Below, in pieces: positions 17,559-28,692 of a stretch of 64,000 nucleotides of DNA. The translations under genes and the position numbers were made by a program. Source of the stretch: Rhizobium sp. RM (GTDB taxonomy: Bacteria > Pseudomonadota > Alphaproteobacteria > Rhizobiales > Rhizobiaceae); assembly GCF_013390595.1 (NCBI RefSeq), contig NZ_JACAWV010000008.1, positions 248,001 to 312,000 on the forward strand, in the 5' to 3' direction. The notes below the pieces were generated by a model. That model searched no databases. It saw only the letters and a list, made by a program, of their open reading frames with translations, and was not told the origin of the DNA. The first letter of the stretch is position 1. Each line of letters begins with the position of its first letter.

Positions 17559-19823
17559 ATGAGCGAACTTGCGAAACGCCGGGAAAAGATTGCGGACGAT
17601 TTTGATGCTGCGGTTGCTTCAAAAAAGCAATCGCCGGTGGCTGAAGACGTTTCACCGCATTTGGGTCGCCAGAAGCACTCTTCGCAGCTCGCCCGCCTAT
17701 CCGATTTTCCGACATCTGTCGTCTTCCTGGCGGCTGTCGCGCTGGCATTGTTGTTCGCGCTGGCCCTACCGTTTGCTGCGACAGTTCTGATCGCTCTTTT
17801 AGCGGCAGTTGCTGCGGTCGCATTTTTTGTAAATCATCGTTTCTTCGCTTCGAAGGCATTGGATGCAATATCCATACATGAAGAGGAGGGCATCTCCGCA
17901 CGACGTATGGAGAACCGCTCCATCGTTGCAGACATTCATGAGGTGATGGGCGATATTGTCGTGATCCGCGACATGGATCGCCGCATTGTTGAGGCCAATG
18001 CGATTTTCCGCGACATGACCGGCTGCGTTGCTCCAGAAGGGCGGACATGTGAAGAAATCGGCATTGCATTTCGGCCTGGGGACCGGGCGCATGCCTACGA
18101 CGTTGAAATCGCGACGCCTTTCGGGCAGCGTATTTTCGTATGGCAGGATGCCGTCACGCGGGATATTGGCAGCAGCCGACTTCTAATCAGCAGCATTGCA
18201 CGAGATGTGACCGAGGAAAGGTTCGCAGTCGCGACACGCGAAGATGCGCGCGCCCGAGCGGAAAAGGCCGATGCCGACAAGGCGAGGCTGCTTGCCACTG
18301 TCAGCCACGAAATCCGTCTTCCCTTGTCGGGCATTCTGGGCATGAATCACCTTCTTTCGCAGACGAGGCTGAACCAGGAGCAGCGCAACTACCTTGATGG
18401 CATGAGACAGTCGGGCCAGTCCCTTGTTCAGCTTGTCGAAGATTTGCTTGATTATTCGACGATGGAGGCGGGCCGCTTCACGCTCAATCCACGAGCTGAA
18501 AATCTGCGGCAGTTGATCGAGAGTGTCGTGGAAATGCTGGCGCATCGCGCCCATGAAAAAGGCATAGAGATAGCGTCTTCGATCTCCGTCGATGTGCCGG
18601 ATTATCTCGATTTCGATCCGGCGCGATTGCGCCAGATTCTGTTCAACCTGATTGGAAACGCGGTAAAATTCACGAAAGAGGGTGGCGTTGTCGTGCGCGC
18701 TGATTTCGCGGATGGGGATTTGCGCATCGCCGTTGAGGATAGCGGCCCTGGCATGACCAGAGCGGAGCAGGCACGTATTTTCCGCGAGTTCGAGCAGGCC
18801 GGACCTCTGACACAACGCAGCGCCGGAACAGGTCTCGGATTGGCGATTTCTGCTCGCATCATGCGTGAATTTGGCGGCAAACTGGCGGTGTCTAGCCGTA
18901 AGGGCAAGGGTAGCGTCTTTACCCTGTCATTTCGTCCGGGCTCGGTCGGGACAGGCAAACGAACCACTGATCGCAGGCGCTGCCTCGATCACACCAATGT
19001 CCTGCTTCTCGCGCCGTCTGGCGTCGCATCCGGCACGATGGCGAGTGCGATCTCGGCATTTGGTGGCAGGTGCACACATATTCACGGGCTCGACGATCTC
19101 ACGGCATTGCTTGATAGCCCCGCTAACTCTCTCGTCGATATCACTGACGTCATCGTCGACCAGCGGATCGCGGATGATTTCAAGGAAGTCTTGCGAAACG
19201 CGGCCGTGCTCAACGAAAAAACGGTTCGGCGCACCTTGCTGGTCAGTCCCGAGGAGCGTCCGTCGCAAATGCATGGCGATTTCGACGCCTGGCTCATTCG
19301 GCCGCTGCGCGAAAAGTCGCTGATTGATGTGCTGTGTGGGCGCCTGCGCGGAATTGAGCGGCGCGATGCCATCAACGACAATCATCCCGATCTCGGCCTG
19401 TCGCCACGCATGACAAGTGGTTCATTCGGTATCGATGTCCTCGTCGCCGAAGACGATGCCGTCAATGCGCGCATCATTGAAGCAGTGCTTCGCAAAAGCG
19501 GCTTTTCGCCCCGACTTGTTTCGGATTTCGACGCCTTGAGGTTGGCGATCGCACCGGGAGCGGAAACCTTGCCGGATGTCGTCATCTCTGACCTTAACAT
19601 GCCTGGTGGTGACGGTCTGGAAGTGTTGCCGGCGCTTTTCCAGTCCCGCAAGGGCGAAAGGCAAATTCCGGTGATCGTCCTTACCGGAGAGACAGACCGT
19701 AGCACCGCTGACCGGCTGCTGGAGGCAGGGGCTGGAGCGGTGCTGACAAAGCCGGTCGATCCGAAACGGCTGATCGAGGAAATCCGTCGCCTGCTCGAAG
19801 GAAAACGCCTGTTTCTGTCCTAG
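17559..19823 (+). CDS. Membrane hybrid sensor histidine kinase with degenerate plus intact receiver
   Basis: 754 residues. A short cytoplasmic head leads to a two-helix membrane hairpin (about 50-95), followed by a PAS-like domain (MGDIVVIRDMDRRIVEANAIFRDMTG). HisKA carries H250 in SHEIRLPLSGILG, and HATPase_c has N box FNLIGNAVKFT, VEDSGPGM and GTGLGLAIS. Residues about 480-600 look like a receiver fold without the usual aspartate/lysine pattern. A canonical receiver closes the protein, with phospho-acceptor D678 (VVISDLNMPGGDG), LTGE and KPVD. No response regulator gene is adjacent, so phosphate probably passes to an unlinked partner. The input is unknown. It sits between lspA and olsB. Confidence 0.9.
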   Translation: MSELAKRREKIADDFDAAVASKKQSPVAEDVSPHLGRQKHSSQLARLSDFPTSVVFLAAVALALLFALALPFAATVLIALLAAVAAVAFFVNHRFFASKALDAISIHEEEGISARRMENRSIVADIHEVMGDIVVIRDMDRRIVEANAIFRDMTGCVAPEGRTCEEIGIAFRPGDRAHAYDVEIATPFGQRIFVWQDAVTRDIGSSRLLISSIARDVTEERFAVATREDARARAEKADADKARLLATVSHEIRLPLSGILGMNHLLSQTRLNQEQRNYLDGMRQSGQSLVQLVEDLLDYSTMEAGRFTLNPRAENLRQLIESVVEMLAHRAHEKGIEIASSISVDVPDYLDFDPARLRQILFNLIGNAVKFTKEGGVVVRADFADGDLRIAVEDSGPGMTRAEQARIFREFEQAGPLTQRSAGTGLGLAISARIMREFGGKLAVSSRKGKGSVFTLSFRPGSVGTGKRTTDRRRCLDHTNVLLLAPSGVASGTMASAISAFGGRCTHIHGLDDLTALLDSPANSLVDITDVIVDQRIADDFKEVLRNAAVLNEKTVRRTLLVSPEERPSQMHGDFDAWLIRPLREKSLIDVLCGRLRGIERRDAINDNHPDLGLSPRMTSGSFGIDVLVAEDDAVNARIIEAVLRKSGFSPRLVSDFDALRLAIAPGAETLPDVVISDLNMPGGDGLEVLPALFQSRKGERQIPVIVLTGETDRSTADRLLEAGAGAVLTKPVDPKRLIEEIRRLLEGKRLFLS

Positions 19824-19830
19824 GTCGAAT

Positions 19831-19847
19831 CGACGATTGCATCGTCG
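19831..19847. repeat. Perfect 7-bp hairpin after the hybrid kinase gene
   Basis: CGACGAT-TGC-ATCGTCG, starting 8 bases after the kinase stop. No T run follows, so it is not a standard terminator. It may be a stability element or protein site. Confidence 0.45.
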
Positions 19848-19951
19848 CCACGGTCGCGAACGGTAATTTATTACGGTGGCATATTGTCACTGTTCTGTCG
19901 TCAATTGGTGATTTATGACAATGAAATCCTTTGGCGGTGGAGCGATTCCCC

Positions 19952-20836
19952 ATGGTTGCGGAAATCCTGAATCACGACGTTTGTGAAAACGATGGTGCCG
20001 TCAAACCCATCTCGGGTTTGAAGCCAAACAATGAGGGTGTTCTCGGCCGGATTGGCACGCTGGAGACGAGGCTTGCCCGAACCGACCGTGAAATCGATGC
20101 TGCCCAGTCCGTCCGTTTTCGTGTCTTCGTTGAAGAGATGAAAGCCCGGCTTCCCGCCGATGCCATGCGACGCAAACGCGATATCGATGCCTGGGATAGT
20201 GTGTGCGACCACCTGCTTGTTCTCGACAATGCAATCGAGGGCGACACAGAAGATCAGATTGTTGGTACGTATCGCCTGCTGCGGCAGGATACTGCGGTCG
20301 CAAACAATGGATTTTATTCGGCCAGCGAGTTTGATATCGCCGGCCTGATCGCGCGTCATCCGGGAAAGCGTTTCATGGAACTCGGTCGTTCCTGCGTCCT
20401 GCCGGAGTATCGTACCAAGCGCACGGTTGAACTGCTGTGGCAGGGAAACTGGGCCTATGCCGTCAAGCACCGTATGGACGCGATGATCGGCTGCGCTTCG
20501 TTCCCCGGTGTTCAGCCTGAAAGCCATGCGCTTGCTCTTTCCTTCCTGCATCACAATTGTATTGCGAAAGGTGAGTGGGCTGCAGAAGCTCTCCCTGAGC
20601 TTTATCGTGAAATGGATCTGATGCCGGCCGAGGCTGTCAACGCTCGCAAGGCGCTGAATTCCATGCCACCCCTCATCAAGGGGTACATGCGCCTCGGTGC
20701 GATGTTCGGTTCGGGTGCGGTTGTGGATCACGCCTTCAATACCACGGATGTGCTGGTCGTCCTGCCGGTGTCATCGATTGCCGGCCGGTACATCACCTAT
20801 TATGGCGGCGGTGAAGCGCAGCGCTTTAACGGCTGA
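19952..20836 (+). CDS. olsB: L-ornithine N-alpha-acyltransferase OlsB (ornithine lipid synthesis)
   Basis: A 294-residue GNAT-fold acyltransferase of the OlsB type, which transfers a 3-hydroxyacyl group from ACP to ornithine to form lyso-ornithine lipid. Seen here: VRFRVFVEEMKARLP, the DIDAWDSVCDHLLVLD segment, VGTYRLLRQ, and FMELGRSCVLPEYRTKRTVELLWQG, all typical of this family. The frame extends to a TTG at 19931, but the ATG at 19952 with GGTGGAG upstream is better. olsB just before mutS is the order I recall from Sinorhizobium. The second-step enzyme OlsA is encoded separately at 32855. Confidence 0.88.
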   Translation: MVAEILNHDVCENDGAVKPISGLKPNNEGVLGRIGTLETRLARTDREIDAAQSVRFRVFVEEMKARLPADAMRRKRDIDAWDSVCDHLLVLDNAIEGDTEDQIVGTYRLLRQDTAVANNGFYSASEFDIAGLIARHPGKRFMELGRSCVLPEYRTKRTVELLWQGNWAYAVKHRMDAMIGCASFPGVQPESHALALSFLHHNCIAKGEWAAEALPELYREMDLMPAEAVNARKALNSMPPLIKGYMRLGAMFGSGAVVDHAFNTTDVLVVLPVSSIAGRYITYYGGGEAQRFNG

Positions 20837-20953
20837 GTGGCGAAATCCTCAAGCTTCCTGTGGGCAGGCTGTTTGTGCGTGTTGTCCTTGCGTGATGGGG
20901 TCGCTAGTCTCTGCGCTCCTTTCCCGTAACACGAAACCGATACGATCAGGCCA

Positions 20954-23668
20954 TTGACGGACGTTCATTCCACTGCCTCGCTGATTTCAGAGGAGAGCCG
21001 CGCTTCGGCCACTCCGATGATGGAGCAATTTATCGAGATCAAGTCGAACAATCCCGGTTCGCTGCTGTTTTACCGCATGGGCGATTTTTACGAATTGTTC
21101 TTTGAAGACGCGGTGGAAGCATCCCGTGCCCTCGGCATCACGCTGACGAAGCGCGGTCAGCATATGGGGCAGGACATCCCCATGTGCGGTGTGCCGGTTC
21201 ATGCTGCGGATGATTACCTGCAAAAGCTGATCCTGCGCGGTTATCGCGTTGCCGTCTGCGAGCAGGTGGAAGACCCCGCTGAAGCCAAGAAACGTGGATC
21301 GAAATCCGTTGTCCGTCGTGACGTGGTGCGGCTGGTCACGCCCGGCACGCTGACCGAAGAAAAGTTGCTGTCACCAACGGAATCCAACTACCTCATGGCA
21401 CTTGCCCGTATTCGTGGCAGTGCCGAAGCGCAGTTCGCCTTGGCGTGGATCGACATTTCCACTGGCGTATTCCGCCTGGCGGAAACAACGCTGACCCGGC
21501 TTCTGGCTGATATCTGGCGGATTGATCCGCGCGAACTCATTGTTGCCGATAGTCTGTTCCATGACGAGGAACTGAAGCCGGTATTCGACGTGCTCGGTCG
21601 GGTCGCGGTGCCGCAACCCGCCATTCTTTTCGATAGCGCCACCGCCGAAGGGCGTATTGCGCGCTATTTCAATGTTTCCACGCTCGACGGCTTTGGAACA
21701 TTTTCGCGTGTGGAAATGGCCGCTGCCGCAGCCGCCGTTGCCTATGTCGAGAAAACCCAGATTGCCGAACGCCCGGCGCTTGGCAGCCCTGAACGCGAAA
21801 GTTCCGCCAGCACGCTTTTCATCGATCCGGCAACCCGCGCCAATCTGGAGCTGGTGAAAACCCTGTCCGGTGACCGCGATGGCTCGTTGCTGCACGCCAT
21901 CAATCGAACGGTGACCGGCGGCGGTGCCCGTCTTCTGGCCGAACGTTTGATGTCGCCTCTGACTGATCCGGAGAGGATCAATACGCGCCTCGATGCGGTT
22001 GCCTATCTCATTGATGATGTGTCCTTGTGCGAAAAACTGCGGGATGCCCTGAAGCAGGTCGCGGACATGCCGCGTGCGCTGTCGCGTCTTGCGCTGGAGC
22101 GTGGTGGTCCCCGTGACCTCGGTGCAATCCGTCAAGGGCTTTCGGCCGCCGCCTACGTTGCGTCAATTCTCGACCAGGGGCTCCTGCCGGATGAGCTGGC
22201 GGCTGCGCTTGCCGATCTCAAGGCGCTGCCTAGCGATCTGGAGGCCATGCTTGCAGCGACACTCGCAGACGACATGCCTCTTCTCAAACGCGATGGCGGC
22301 TTCGTGCGGGAGGGCTCCAATCCCGATCTCGATGAGGTGCGTGCGCTGCGTGACCAGTCACGGCGTGTCGTTGCCGGATTGCAGCTAAAATACGCTGACG
22401 AAACCGGCATCAAGTCGCTGAAGATCAAGCACAACAATGTTCTGGGCTATTTCATCGAAGTCACGGCTGGCAACGCCGATGTCATGACCTCGACGGACGA
22501 GGCGAAAGCCCGTTTCATTCACCGCCAGACGATGGCGGGCGCCATGCGCTTTACGACGACGGAGCTTGCCGACCTCGAAAGCCGTATTGCCAACGCTGCT
22601 GCGCAGGCGCTGACAATGGAGCTGGATGCGTTCGAGCAGATGGTGAAAGCCGTCGTGCAGCAGGCCGAGCCGATCAAGGCGGGTGCTTTGGCGCTGGCGG
22701 TGATCGATGTTGCCGGGAGCCTGGCCCATCTTGCCGCCGAACAGGCCTATTGCCGGCCGATCGTCGACGCATCCATGACCTTTTCCATCAAGGGCGGGCG
22801 CCATCCCGTTGTCGAACAGGCGTTGCGGCGCCAGTCAGCTGGCCCGTTCATCGCCAATGACTGCGACCTCTCTGCCGTCAATGGTGGCAAGAACGGTGCG
22901 ATCTGGTTGCTCACCGGCCCGAACATGGGCGGTAAATCGACGTTCCTGCGTCAGAACGCGCTGATTGCCATTCTGGCGCAGATCGGTGCCTTCGTCCCGG
23001 CGGAAGCCGCCCATATCGGTGTCGTGGACCGCTTGTTCTCCCGCGTTGGCGCTTCGGACGATCTGGCGCGCGGACGCTCGACCTTCATGGTTGAGATGGT
23101 GGAGACGGCCGCCATTCTCAATCAGGCGACGGATCGATCTCTCGTCATTCTGGATGAGATTGGCCGTGGTACGGCAACCTTCGATGGCTTGTCGATTGCC
23201 TGGGCAGCGGTGGAACATCTGCACGAAGCCAATCGCTGCCGCGGACTTTTTGCCACCCACTTCCATGAACTGACAGTCCTTTCCGAAAAACTCGGCCGCC
23301 TTTCCAATGCCACGATGCGGGTCAAGGAGTGGGAGGGTGATGTCATTTTCCTGCATGAGGTCGGGCCGGGCGCTGCCGATCGTTCTTACGGCATTCAGGT
23401 GGCCAAGCTTGCTGGACTGCCTGCCTCGGTTGTGGAGCGTGCCCGCGAGGTGTTGACGAAGCTGGAGGATGCCGATCGCAAGAACCCGGCAAGCCAACTC
23501 ATTGACGATCTGCCCCTGTTTCAGGTTGCCGTCCGTCGCGACGATAGCCGCAAGAGTGGGCCATCCAAAATTGAGGACAGCCTGAAGGCGATGAACCCGG
23601 ACGAAATGACGCCGCGAGAGGCACTGGACGCGCTCTATGCGCTGAAGAAAGAACTTGGCAAGGCTTGA
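20954..23668 (+). CDS. mutS: DNA mismatch repair protein MutS
   Basis: About 904 residues. The mismatch-reading domain I carries the Phe-X-Glu motif within [13 protein letters not shown] near residue 40. Connector, core and clamp domains follow, and the ABC ATPase domain has Walker [10 protein letters not shown] (655-663), Walker [18 protein letters not shown] and ATHFHELT. The start is a TTG at 20954; ATGs at 21017 and 21020 (MMEQFIEIK) are alternatives, but rhizobial MutS proteins usually have a tail of about 20 residues before that point. mutL is not in the window. glnD follows after 93 bases. Confidence 0.97.
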   Translation: MTDVHSTASLISEESRASATPMMEQFIEIKSNNPGSLLFYRMGDFYELFFEDAVEASRALGITLTKRGQHMGQDIPMCGVPVHAADDYLQKLILRGYRVAVCEQVEDPAEAKKRGSKSVVRRDVVRLVTPGTLTEEKLLSPTESNYLMALARIRGSAEAQFALAWIDISTGVFRLAETTLTRLLADIWRIDPRELIVADSLFHDEELKPVFDVLGRVAVPQPAILFDSATAEGRIARYFNVSTLDGFGTFSRVEMAAAAAAVAYVEKTQIAERPALGSPERESSASTLFIDPATRANLELVKTLSGDRDGSLLHAINRTVTGGGARLLAERLMSPLTDPERINTRLDAVAYLIDDVSLCEKLRDALKQVADMPRALSRLALERGGPRDLGAIRQGLSAAAYVASILDQGLLPDELAAALADLKALPSDLEAMLAATLADDMPLLKRDGGFVREGSNPDLDEVRALRDQSRRVVAGLQLKYADETGIKSLKIKHNNVLGYFIEVTAGNADVMTSTDEAKARFIHRQTMAGAMRFTTTELADLESRIANAAAQALTMELDAFEQMVKAVVQQAEPIKAGALALAVIDVAGSLAHLAAEQAYCRPIVDASMTFSIKGGRHPVVEQALRRQSAGPFIANDCDLSAVNGGKNGAIWLLTGPNMGGKSTFLRQNALIAILAQIGAFVPAEAAHIGVVDRLFSRVGASDDLARGRSTFMVEMVETAAILNQATDRSLVILDEIGRGTATFDGLSIAWAAVEHLHEANRCRGLFATHFHELTVLSEKLGRLSNATMRVKEWEGDVIFLHEVGPGAADRSYGIQVAKLAGLPASVVERAREVLTKLEDADRKNPASQLIDDLPLFQVAVRRDDSRKSGPSKIEDSLKAMNPDEMTPREALDALYALKKELGKA

Positions 23669-23761
23669 TGCGTAGATTGCCTGTCCATTGCCTTCGAAAC
23701 TCGATATAGGACAGTGCCGACCGAAGGGTGGGCTGCCCGCAAGACATGGATACCGGCATAG

Positions 23762-26590
23762 ATGGCCATCAGCGACCTCGATTTTTCTGCAATCCTCGAT
23801 GTTCCGGCACTCAAGCAGGAATGCGACTTGGTCTTTAAGGGGGAAGGCAAGCGCATTTCTGACGTCCGGTCCGAATTGCTGCCGATCTTTCGCAAGGCCA
23901 GCACAGAAGGCCGTCAAAAGGCCCGGGATCTGTTGAATGCCGATGGCAGCGGTATCGATTGCGCGAGACGGATCTCCTGGCTCCAGGATCGTCTTATCGA
24001 AGTGCTCTACGATCTCACATGCCAATATGTCTATCCGCAGGACGCACCGCAGATTGCAGTGACTGCTGTCGGCGGTTACGGTCGCGGCACGTTGGCACCG
24101 GGATCGGACATCGACCTCCTGTTCCTGATGCCGGCTAAAAACACGCCCGACATGCACAAGGCGGTGGAGTTTGTTCTCTATCTTCTGTGGGATCTCGGCT
24201 TCAAGGTTGGTCATGCGACCCGCACCGTCGATGAAAGCATTCGTCTTTCCAAGTCCGACATGACGATCCGGACGGCGATCTTGGAAGTTCGCGCGATCTG
24301 CGGCAAGAAGGCTTTGACGGACGATCTTGAAAAACGTTTCGAGTCAGAAGTCGTGACGGGAACCGGACCGGAATTTATCGCCGCGAAACTTGCCGAGCGC
24401 GATCAGCGCCACCGCAAGGCAGGCGATACGCGGTATCTGGTCGAGCCCAATGTCAAGGAAGGCAAGGGCGGCCTGCGCGACCTGCATACCCTGTTCTGGA
24501 TTGCCAAATATTATTACCACGTCCGTGATGCTGCCGATCTCGTCAAGCTCGGTGTTCTGTCGAAGCGTGAACTGAAGCTTTTCGACAAGGCCGACGACTT
24601 CCTCTGGGCTGTGCGTTGCCAGATGCATTTCATCACCGGCAAGGCGGAAGAGCGTCTGTCGTTCGACATCCAGCGAGAGATTGCCGATGCGCTGGGTTAC
24701 CAGCCGCGTCCTGGCCTCTCGGCTGTCGAGCGTTTCATGAAGCACTATTTCCTTGTCGCCAAGGATGTGGGTGATCTGACGCGCATCGTCTGCGCTGCCC
24801 TGGAAGACAAGCAGGCGAAGGACGTTCCGGGCCTGACTGGTGTTCTAAGCCGCTTCGCACGCCGTCTGCGCAAGATTCCGGGTTCCGTCGAGTTTGTGGA
24901 AGATAGAGGGCGGATTGCGCTGGCCAAGCCCGAGGTCTTCAAGAACGATCCGGTGAACCTGATCCGGCTGTTTCATATCGCCGACATCAACAATCTCGAA
25001 CTGCACCCCGATGCCTTGCGCGTCGTCACCCGATCGCTGTCACTGATCAACAACGATCTGCGTGAAAACGACGAGGCCAACAGGCTGTTTCTGTCGATCC
25101 TTACCTCACGTCGTGATCCGGCCCTGACGCTGCGGCGGATGAATGAAGCCGGAGTTCTCGGCAGATTCATTCCCGAATTCGGCAAGATCGTCGCGATGAT
25201 GCAGTTCAACATGTATCATCACTATACCGTCGACGAGCATCTGATCCGCTCCGTCGGCATTCTCTCTGAAGTCGACAAGGGTGTTGCTGTTGATGCTCAT
25301 CCGCTCGCCAATCAGCTCATGCCGAGCATTGAGGATCGCGAAGCGCTCTACGTTGCGGTCTTGCTCCACGACGTCGCAAAGGGGCGGCAGGAAGATCACT
25401 CGATCGCTGGCGCACGTGTTGCCCGCAAGCTTTGCCAACGCTTCCGGTTGACCGGAAAGCAGACGGAAACGGTGGTTTGGCTGATCGAACAACACCTGTT
25501 GATGTCCATGGTCGCACAAACCCGCGATCTGCACGACCGCAAGACCATCACCGATTTCGCTGACAAGGTTCAGTCGATGGAGCGGCTGAAAATGCTGCTC
25601 ATCCTGACGGTCTGCGACATTCGCGCCGTTGGACCCGGCGTATGGAATGGCTGGAAAGGGCAGTTGCTCCGTTCGCTCTATTACGAGACGGAACTGCTGC
25701 TTTCAGGCGGTTTCTCGGAAGTCTCCCGCAAGGAGCGGGCCAAGATTGCACGTCAGGCTCTTGACGACGCGCTCGATGACTGGGGGCAGAAGGCTCGGCG
25801 GAAGTATACCAAGCTTCACTACGAACCTTATCTGCTGACAGTGGCGCTGGAGGATCAGGTCAGGCACACCCGCTTCATTCGAGAAGCCGACAAGCAGGAA
25901 AAAGCGCTGTCGACCATGGTCAGGACCCATTCGTTCCACGCCATTACCGAAATCACCGTCTTGGCACCGGACCATCCGCGTCTTCTGTCAATTATAACCG
26001 GCGCCTGTGCCGCTGCTGGCGCCAACATTGCCGACGCGCAGATCTTCACGACATCTGACGGCAGGGCCTTGGACACGATCCTCATCAACCGGGAGTTCCC
26101 GATCGACGAGGACGAGATGCGCCGTGGCAACAATGTCGGCAAGCTCATTGAGGAGGTGCTATCTGGCAAGCAGCGCCTGCCGGAAATGATCGCGACCAGA
26201 ACCAAGAGCCGGCGCAAGAAAAGCGCCTTTACGATTCCGCCATCGGTCATCATCTCCAACGGCCTTTCCAACAAGTTCACCGTCATCGAGGTGGAATGCC
26301 TTGACCGTCCGGGTCTGCTCGCCGACATGACGGCGGTGCTGGCTGATCTTTCGCTTGATATCCACTCTGCCCGCATCACCACTTTCGGTGAAAAGGTCAT
26401 CGACACCTTCTATGTCACAGACCTGTTCGGTCAGAAGGTGACCAACGACAATCGTCAGGCGAATATTTCCGTTCGGCTGAAAGCTGTCATGAGCGAGCAG
26501 GAAGACGAGTTGCGAGACCGTATGCCGAACGGCATCATCGCGCACCCCGACGTGGCCGCATTGCCGGCTGCAACGACGGCAAAGGCCTGA
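23762..26590 (+). CDS. glnD: Bifunctional PII uridylyltransferase/uridylyl-removing enzyme GlnD
   Basis: 942 residues. GlnD senses glutamine and uridylylates or deuridylylates PII proteins. The nucleotidyltransferase domain has GGYGRG at about 104 and the metal-binding GSDIDLLF just after. An HD domain with LLHDVAKG (H536, D537) does the deuridylylation. Two C-terminal ACT domains (around 725 and 840, each with a D-x-P-x-L-L turn) bind glutamine. All domains are complete. ATG start. It is followed by murJ after 4 bases. With rpoN and ptsN it is one of three nitrogen-control genes in the window. Confidence 0.97.
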   Translation: MAISDLDFSAILDVPALKQECDLVFKGEGKRISDVRSELLPIFRKASTEGRQKARDLLNADGSGIDCARRISWLQDRLIEVLYDLTCQYVYPQDAPQIAVTAVGGYGRGTLAPGSDIDLLFLMPAKNTPDMHKAVEFVLYLLWDLGFKVGHATRTVDESIRLSKSDMTIRTAILEVRAICGKKALTDDLEKRFESEVVTGTGPEFIAAKLAERDQRHRKAGDTRYLVEPNVKEGKGGLRDLHTLFWIAKYYYHVRDAADLVKLGVLSKRELKLFDKADDFLWAVRCQMHFITGKAEERLSFDIQREIADALGYQPRPGLSAVERFMKHYFLVAKDVGDLTRIVCAALEDKQAKDVPGLTGVLSRFARRLRKIPGSVEFVEDRGRIALAKPEVFKNDPVNLIRLFHIADINNLELHPDALRVVTRSLSLINNDLRENDEANRLFLSILTSRRDPALTLRRMNEAGVLGRFIPEFGKIVAMMQFNMYHHYTVDEHLIRSVGILSEVDKGVAVDAHPLANQLMPSIEDREALYVAVLLHDVAKGRQEDHSIAGARVARKLCQRFRLTGKQTETVVWLIEQHLLMSMVAQTRDLHDRKTITDFADKVQSMERLKMLLILTVCDIRAVGPGVWNGWKGQLLRSLYYETELLLSGGFSEVSRKERAKIARQALDDALDDWGQKARRKYTKLHYEPYLLTVALEDQVRHTRFIREADKQEKALSTMVRTHSFHAITEITVLAPDHPRLLSIITGACAAAGANIADAQIFTTSDGRALDTILINREFPIDEDEMRRGNNVGKLIEEVLSGKQRLPEMIATRTKSRRKKSAFTIPPSVIISNGLSNKFTVIEVECLDRPGLLADMTAVLADLSLDIHSARITTFGEKVIDTFYVTDLFGQKVTNDNRQANISVRLKAVMSEQEDELRDRMPNGIIAHPDVAALPAATTAKA

Positions 26591-26594
26591 TGTC

Positions 26595-28184
26595 ATGAGC
26601 CTCATTGGCAAGTTCGCCACGGTGGGAATGGCAACGCTTGGCAGCCGTGTTTTCGGCTTCATGCGTGAAATGCTGATGGCAGCCGCTGTCGGCACGGGTC
26701 CGGTTGCGGATGCGTTCAATGCCGCGTTCCGCTTTCCCAACACCTTCAGGCGGCTGTTTGCCGAAGGGGCCTTCAATTCGGCATTCGTGCCGCTTTTCGC
26801 CAAGGAAATCGAGGCGAACGGGATGGAAGGCGCGAGGCGCTTTTCCGAAGAGGTTTTCGGTGTTCTGTTCACCGTACTTCTTGCGCTGACGATTCTGATG
26901 GAATTGTCGATGCCGTTCATTGTTCGGACGGTGATTGCTCCGGGCTTCGTCGATGATCCGGTAAAGTTCGAAAATACCATTCATCTCGCGACGATCATGT
27001 TCCCCTATCTCGCCTGCATGTCGCTGGCGGCAATGATGGGCGGCATGTTGAATTCGCTGCACCGATATTTTGCCGCTGCGATCGCTCCGGTTTTTCTGAA
27101 TATCATTCTGATCGGCGTTCTGGCTCTGGCCTGGTGGAAGAACTACGACCCATTGCAGGTGGGGTATGCGTTGTCCTGGGGAGTCATGGCAGCCGGTCTC
27201 GTGCAGCTTGCCATAGTCTGGGGTGCGGTGCGCAATGCGGGTATGAAGATCGGGTTTCGCCGTCCCAGGATGACGAAGAACGTCCAGCGGCTGCTTGTCC
27301 TTGCTCTTCCGGCTGCGATCACCGGCGGCATCACGCAGATCAATCTGCTCATCAACACCAACATCGCCTCCGGTGGTGAAGGTGTAATTTCCTCTCTGGC
27401 CTATGCCGATCGCATCTATCAATTGCCACTTGGCGTCGTCGGCATTGCCGTTGCCACGGTGCTTTTGCCAGAGCTGGCGCGCGCTCTGCGGGGCGGGCAT
27501 ATGGTGGAAGCTGGCAGTCTGCAGAACCGCTCTGTCGAGTTCGTCCTGTTCCTGACGCTGCCGGCTGCAGCCGCACTTCTCGTCATGGCTGAGCCCATCG
27601 TGCGCTTTTTGTATGAACGTGGAAATTTTGCGCCATCGGCGACTGTAACGGTGTCGCAAATTCTCGGTATCTACGGCCTCGGTCTTCCGGCGTTCGTGCT
27701 GATAAAGGCTTTCATTCCGGGTTTCTTTGCCCGTGAGGATACGCGTACGCCGATGATCTTTGCGGCGATCTCCGTTGTTGTGAATGTCTCTATGGCGCTT
27801 ACTCTGTTTCCGCGTCTGGGCGGACCAGGCATTGCGATCGCCGAAATTACGGCCGGCTGGATAAACGCTGCATTGCTGTTTGCAACCTTGATGTGGCGCG
27901 GCCATTGGCAGATCGATATTCCGCTGCTGACCCGCATTCCACGACTGCTGTTCTCGGCTGCCGTCATGGCTGTTCTCATTCACTACGCTCTGGCGTATCT
28001 GACCTTCGAACTGTCTTCTGCATCATCCATCCTGGTGCGGGCTGGAACCATCATGGCACTCGTGTTTGCTGCAATGCTGGTCTATTTCGGTCTGGCTTTC
28101 CTTTCCGGCGGAGCGGATATCGGCACGGTTAAAAGGGCGATCAAGAAACGCGGGAAAAAGACCACACAGACGGAGAGCAACTGA
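26595..28184 (+). CDS. murJ: Lipid II flippase MurJ
   Basis: A 529-residue MVF-family protein with about 14 predicted membrane helices. It moves lipid II across the inner membrane for peptidoglycan synthesis. The start (GKFATVGMATLGSRVFGFMREML) and DAFNAAFRFPNTFRRLFAEGAFNSAFVP are the family hallmarks, including the basic residues of the central cavity. It starts 4 bases after glnD, a conserved alphaproteobacterial pairing, and its stop overlaps the next start. Confidence 0.96.
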   Translation: MSLIGKFATVGMATLGSRVFGFMREMLMAAAVGTGPVADAFNAAFRFPNTFRRLFAEGAFNSAFVPLFAKEIEANGMEGARRFSEEVFGVLFTVLLALTILMELSMPFIVRTVIAPGFVDDPVKFENTIHLATIMFPYLACMSLAAMMGGMLNSLHRYFAAAIAPVFLNIILIGVLALAWWKNYDPLQVGYALSWGVMAAGLVQLAIVWGAVRNAGMKIGFRRPRMTKNVQRLLVLALPAAITGGITQINLLINTNIASGGEGVISSLAYADRIYQLPLGVVGIAVATVLLPELARALRGGHMVEAGSLQNRSVEFVLFLTLPAAAALLVMAEPIVRFLYERGNFAPSATVTVSQILGIYGLGLPAFVLIKAFIPGFFAREDTRTPMIFAAISVVVNVSMALTLFPRLGGPGIAIAEITAGWINAALLFATLMWRGHWQIDIPLLTRIPRLLFSAAVMAVLIHYALAYLTFELSSASSILVRAGTIMALVFAAMLVYFGLAFLSGGADIGTVKRAIKKRGKKTTQTESN

Positions 28185-28588
28185 TGTTCTTTGCCGAAAA
28201 TCGCCGCGTCGCCATCGTCACCCTTCTGGTGGACGAGTACGATCGTGCCAAAGCGTTTTATTGTGGCGTTCTCGGCTTTGAGTGTCAGGCGGACCAACCG
28301 CTTGGTGATGGCAAGCGTTGGCTGGTGGTCAAGCCGAAGGGACAGGAAGGCTGCGGCCTTCTGTTGGCTGAAGCGGATGGCGAGGCGCAACGGCAGGTCA
28401 TTGGTGGCCAGACGGGAGGGCGCGTCGGCTTCTTTCTTCATACCGATGATTTCGCCCGCGACCATGCGGCTTTGCTGGCGCGCGGTGTGCGCTTTCTGGA
28501 AGAGCCGCGCCACGAAGTCTATGGCTCTGTCGCCGTGTTTGAAGATCTCTATGGAAACCGCTGGGATCTTCTTGAACCGCGTGGTTGA
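28184..28588 (+). CDS. VOC (glyoxalase/bleomycin-resistance fold) family protein
   Basis: A 134-residue single-module VOC protein: RVAIVTLLVDEYDRAKAFYCGVLGF begins the fold and VAVFEDLYGNRWDLLEP ends it with the usual metal-site glutamate. VOC proteins are metal-dependent lyases, dioxygenases or binding proteins; nothing here fixes the substrate. The start overlaps the murJ stop by one base, so it is cotranslated with murJ. A gap of 104 bases follows before trpS. Confidence 0.85.
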   Translation: MFFAENRRVAIVTLLVDEYDRAKAFYCGVLGFECQADQPLGDGKRWLVVKPKGQEGCGLLLAEADGEAQRQVIGGQTGGRVGFFLHTDDFARDHAALLARGVRFLEEPRHEVYGSVAVFEDLYGNRWDLLEPRG

Positions 28589-28692
28589 TATCCCCTGAAA
28601 GCCCTTGATTGCCAGTGCTTGCGGGTGCATAAGCCCGCCTTGCAATTCCAATCACGGGGCGGGGCCCTCCACAAGCCTTTTCGAGGACGACA

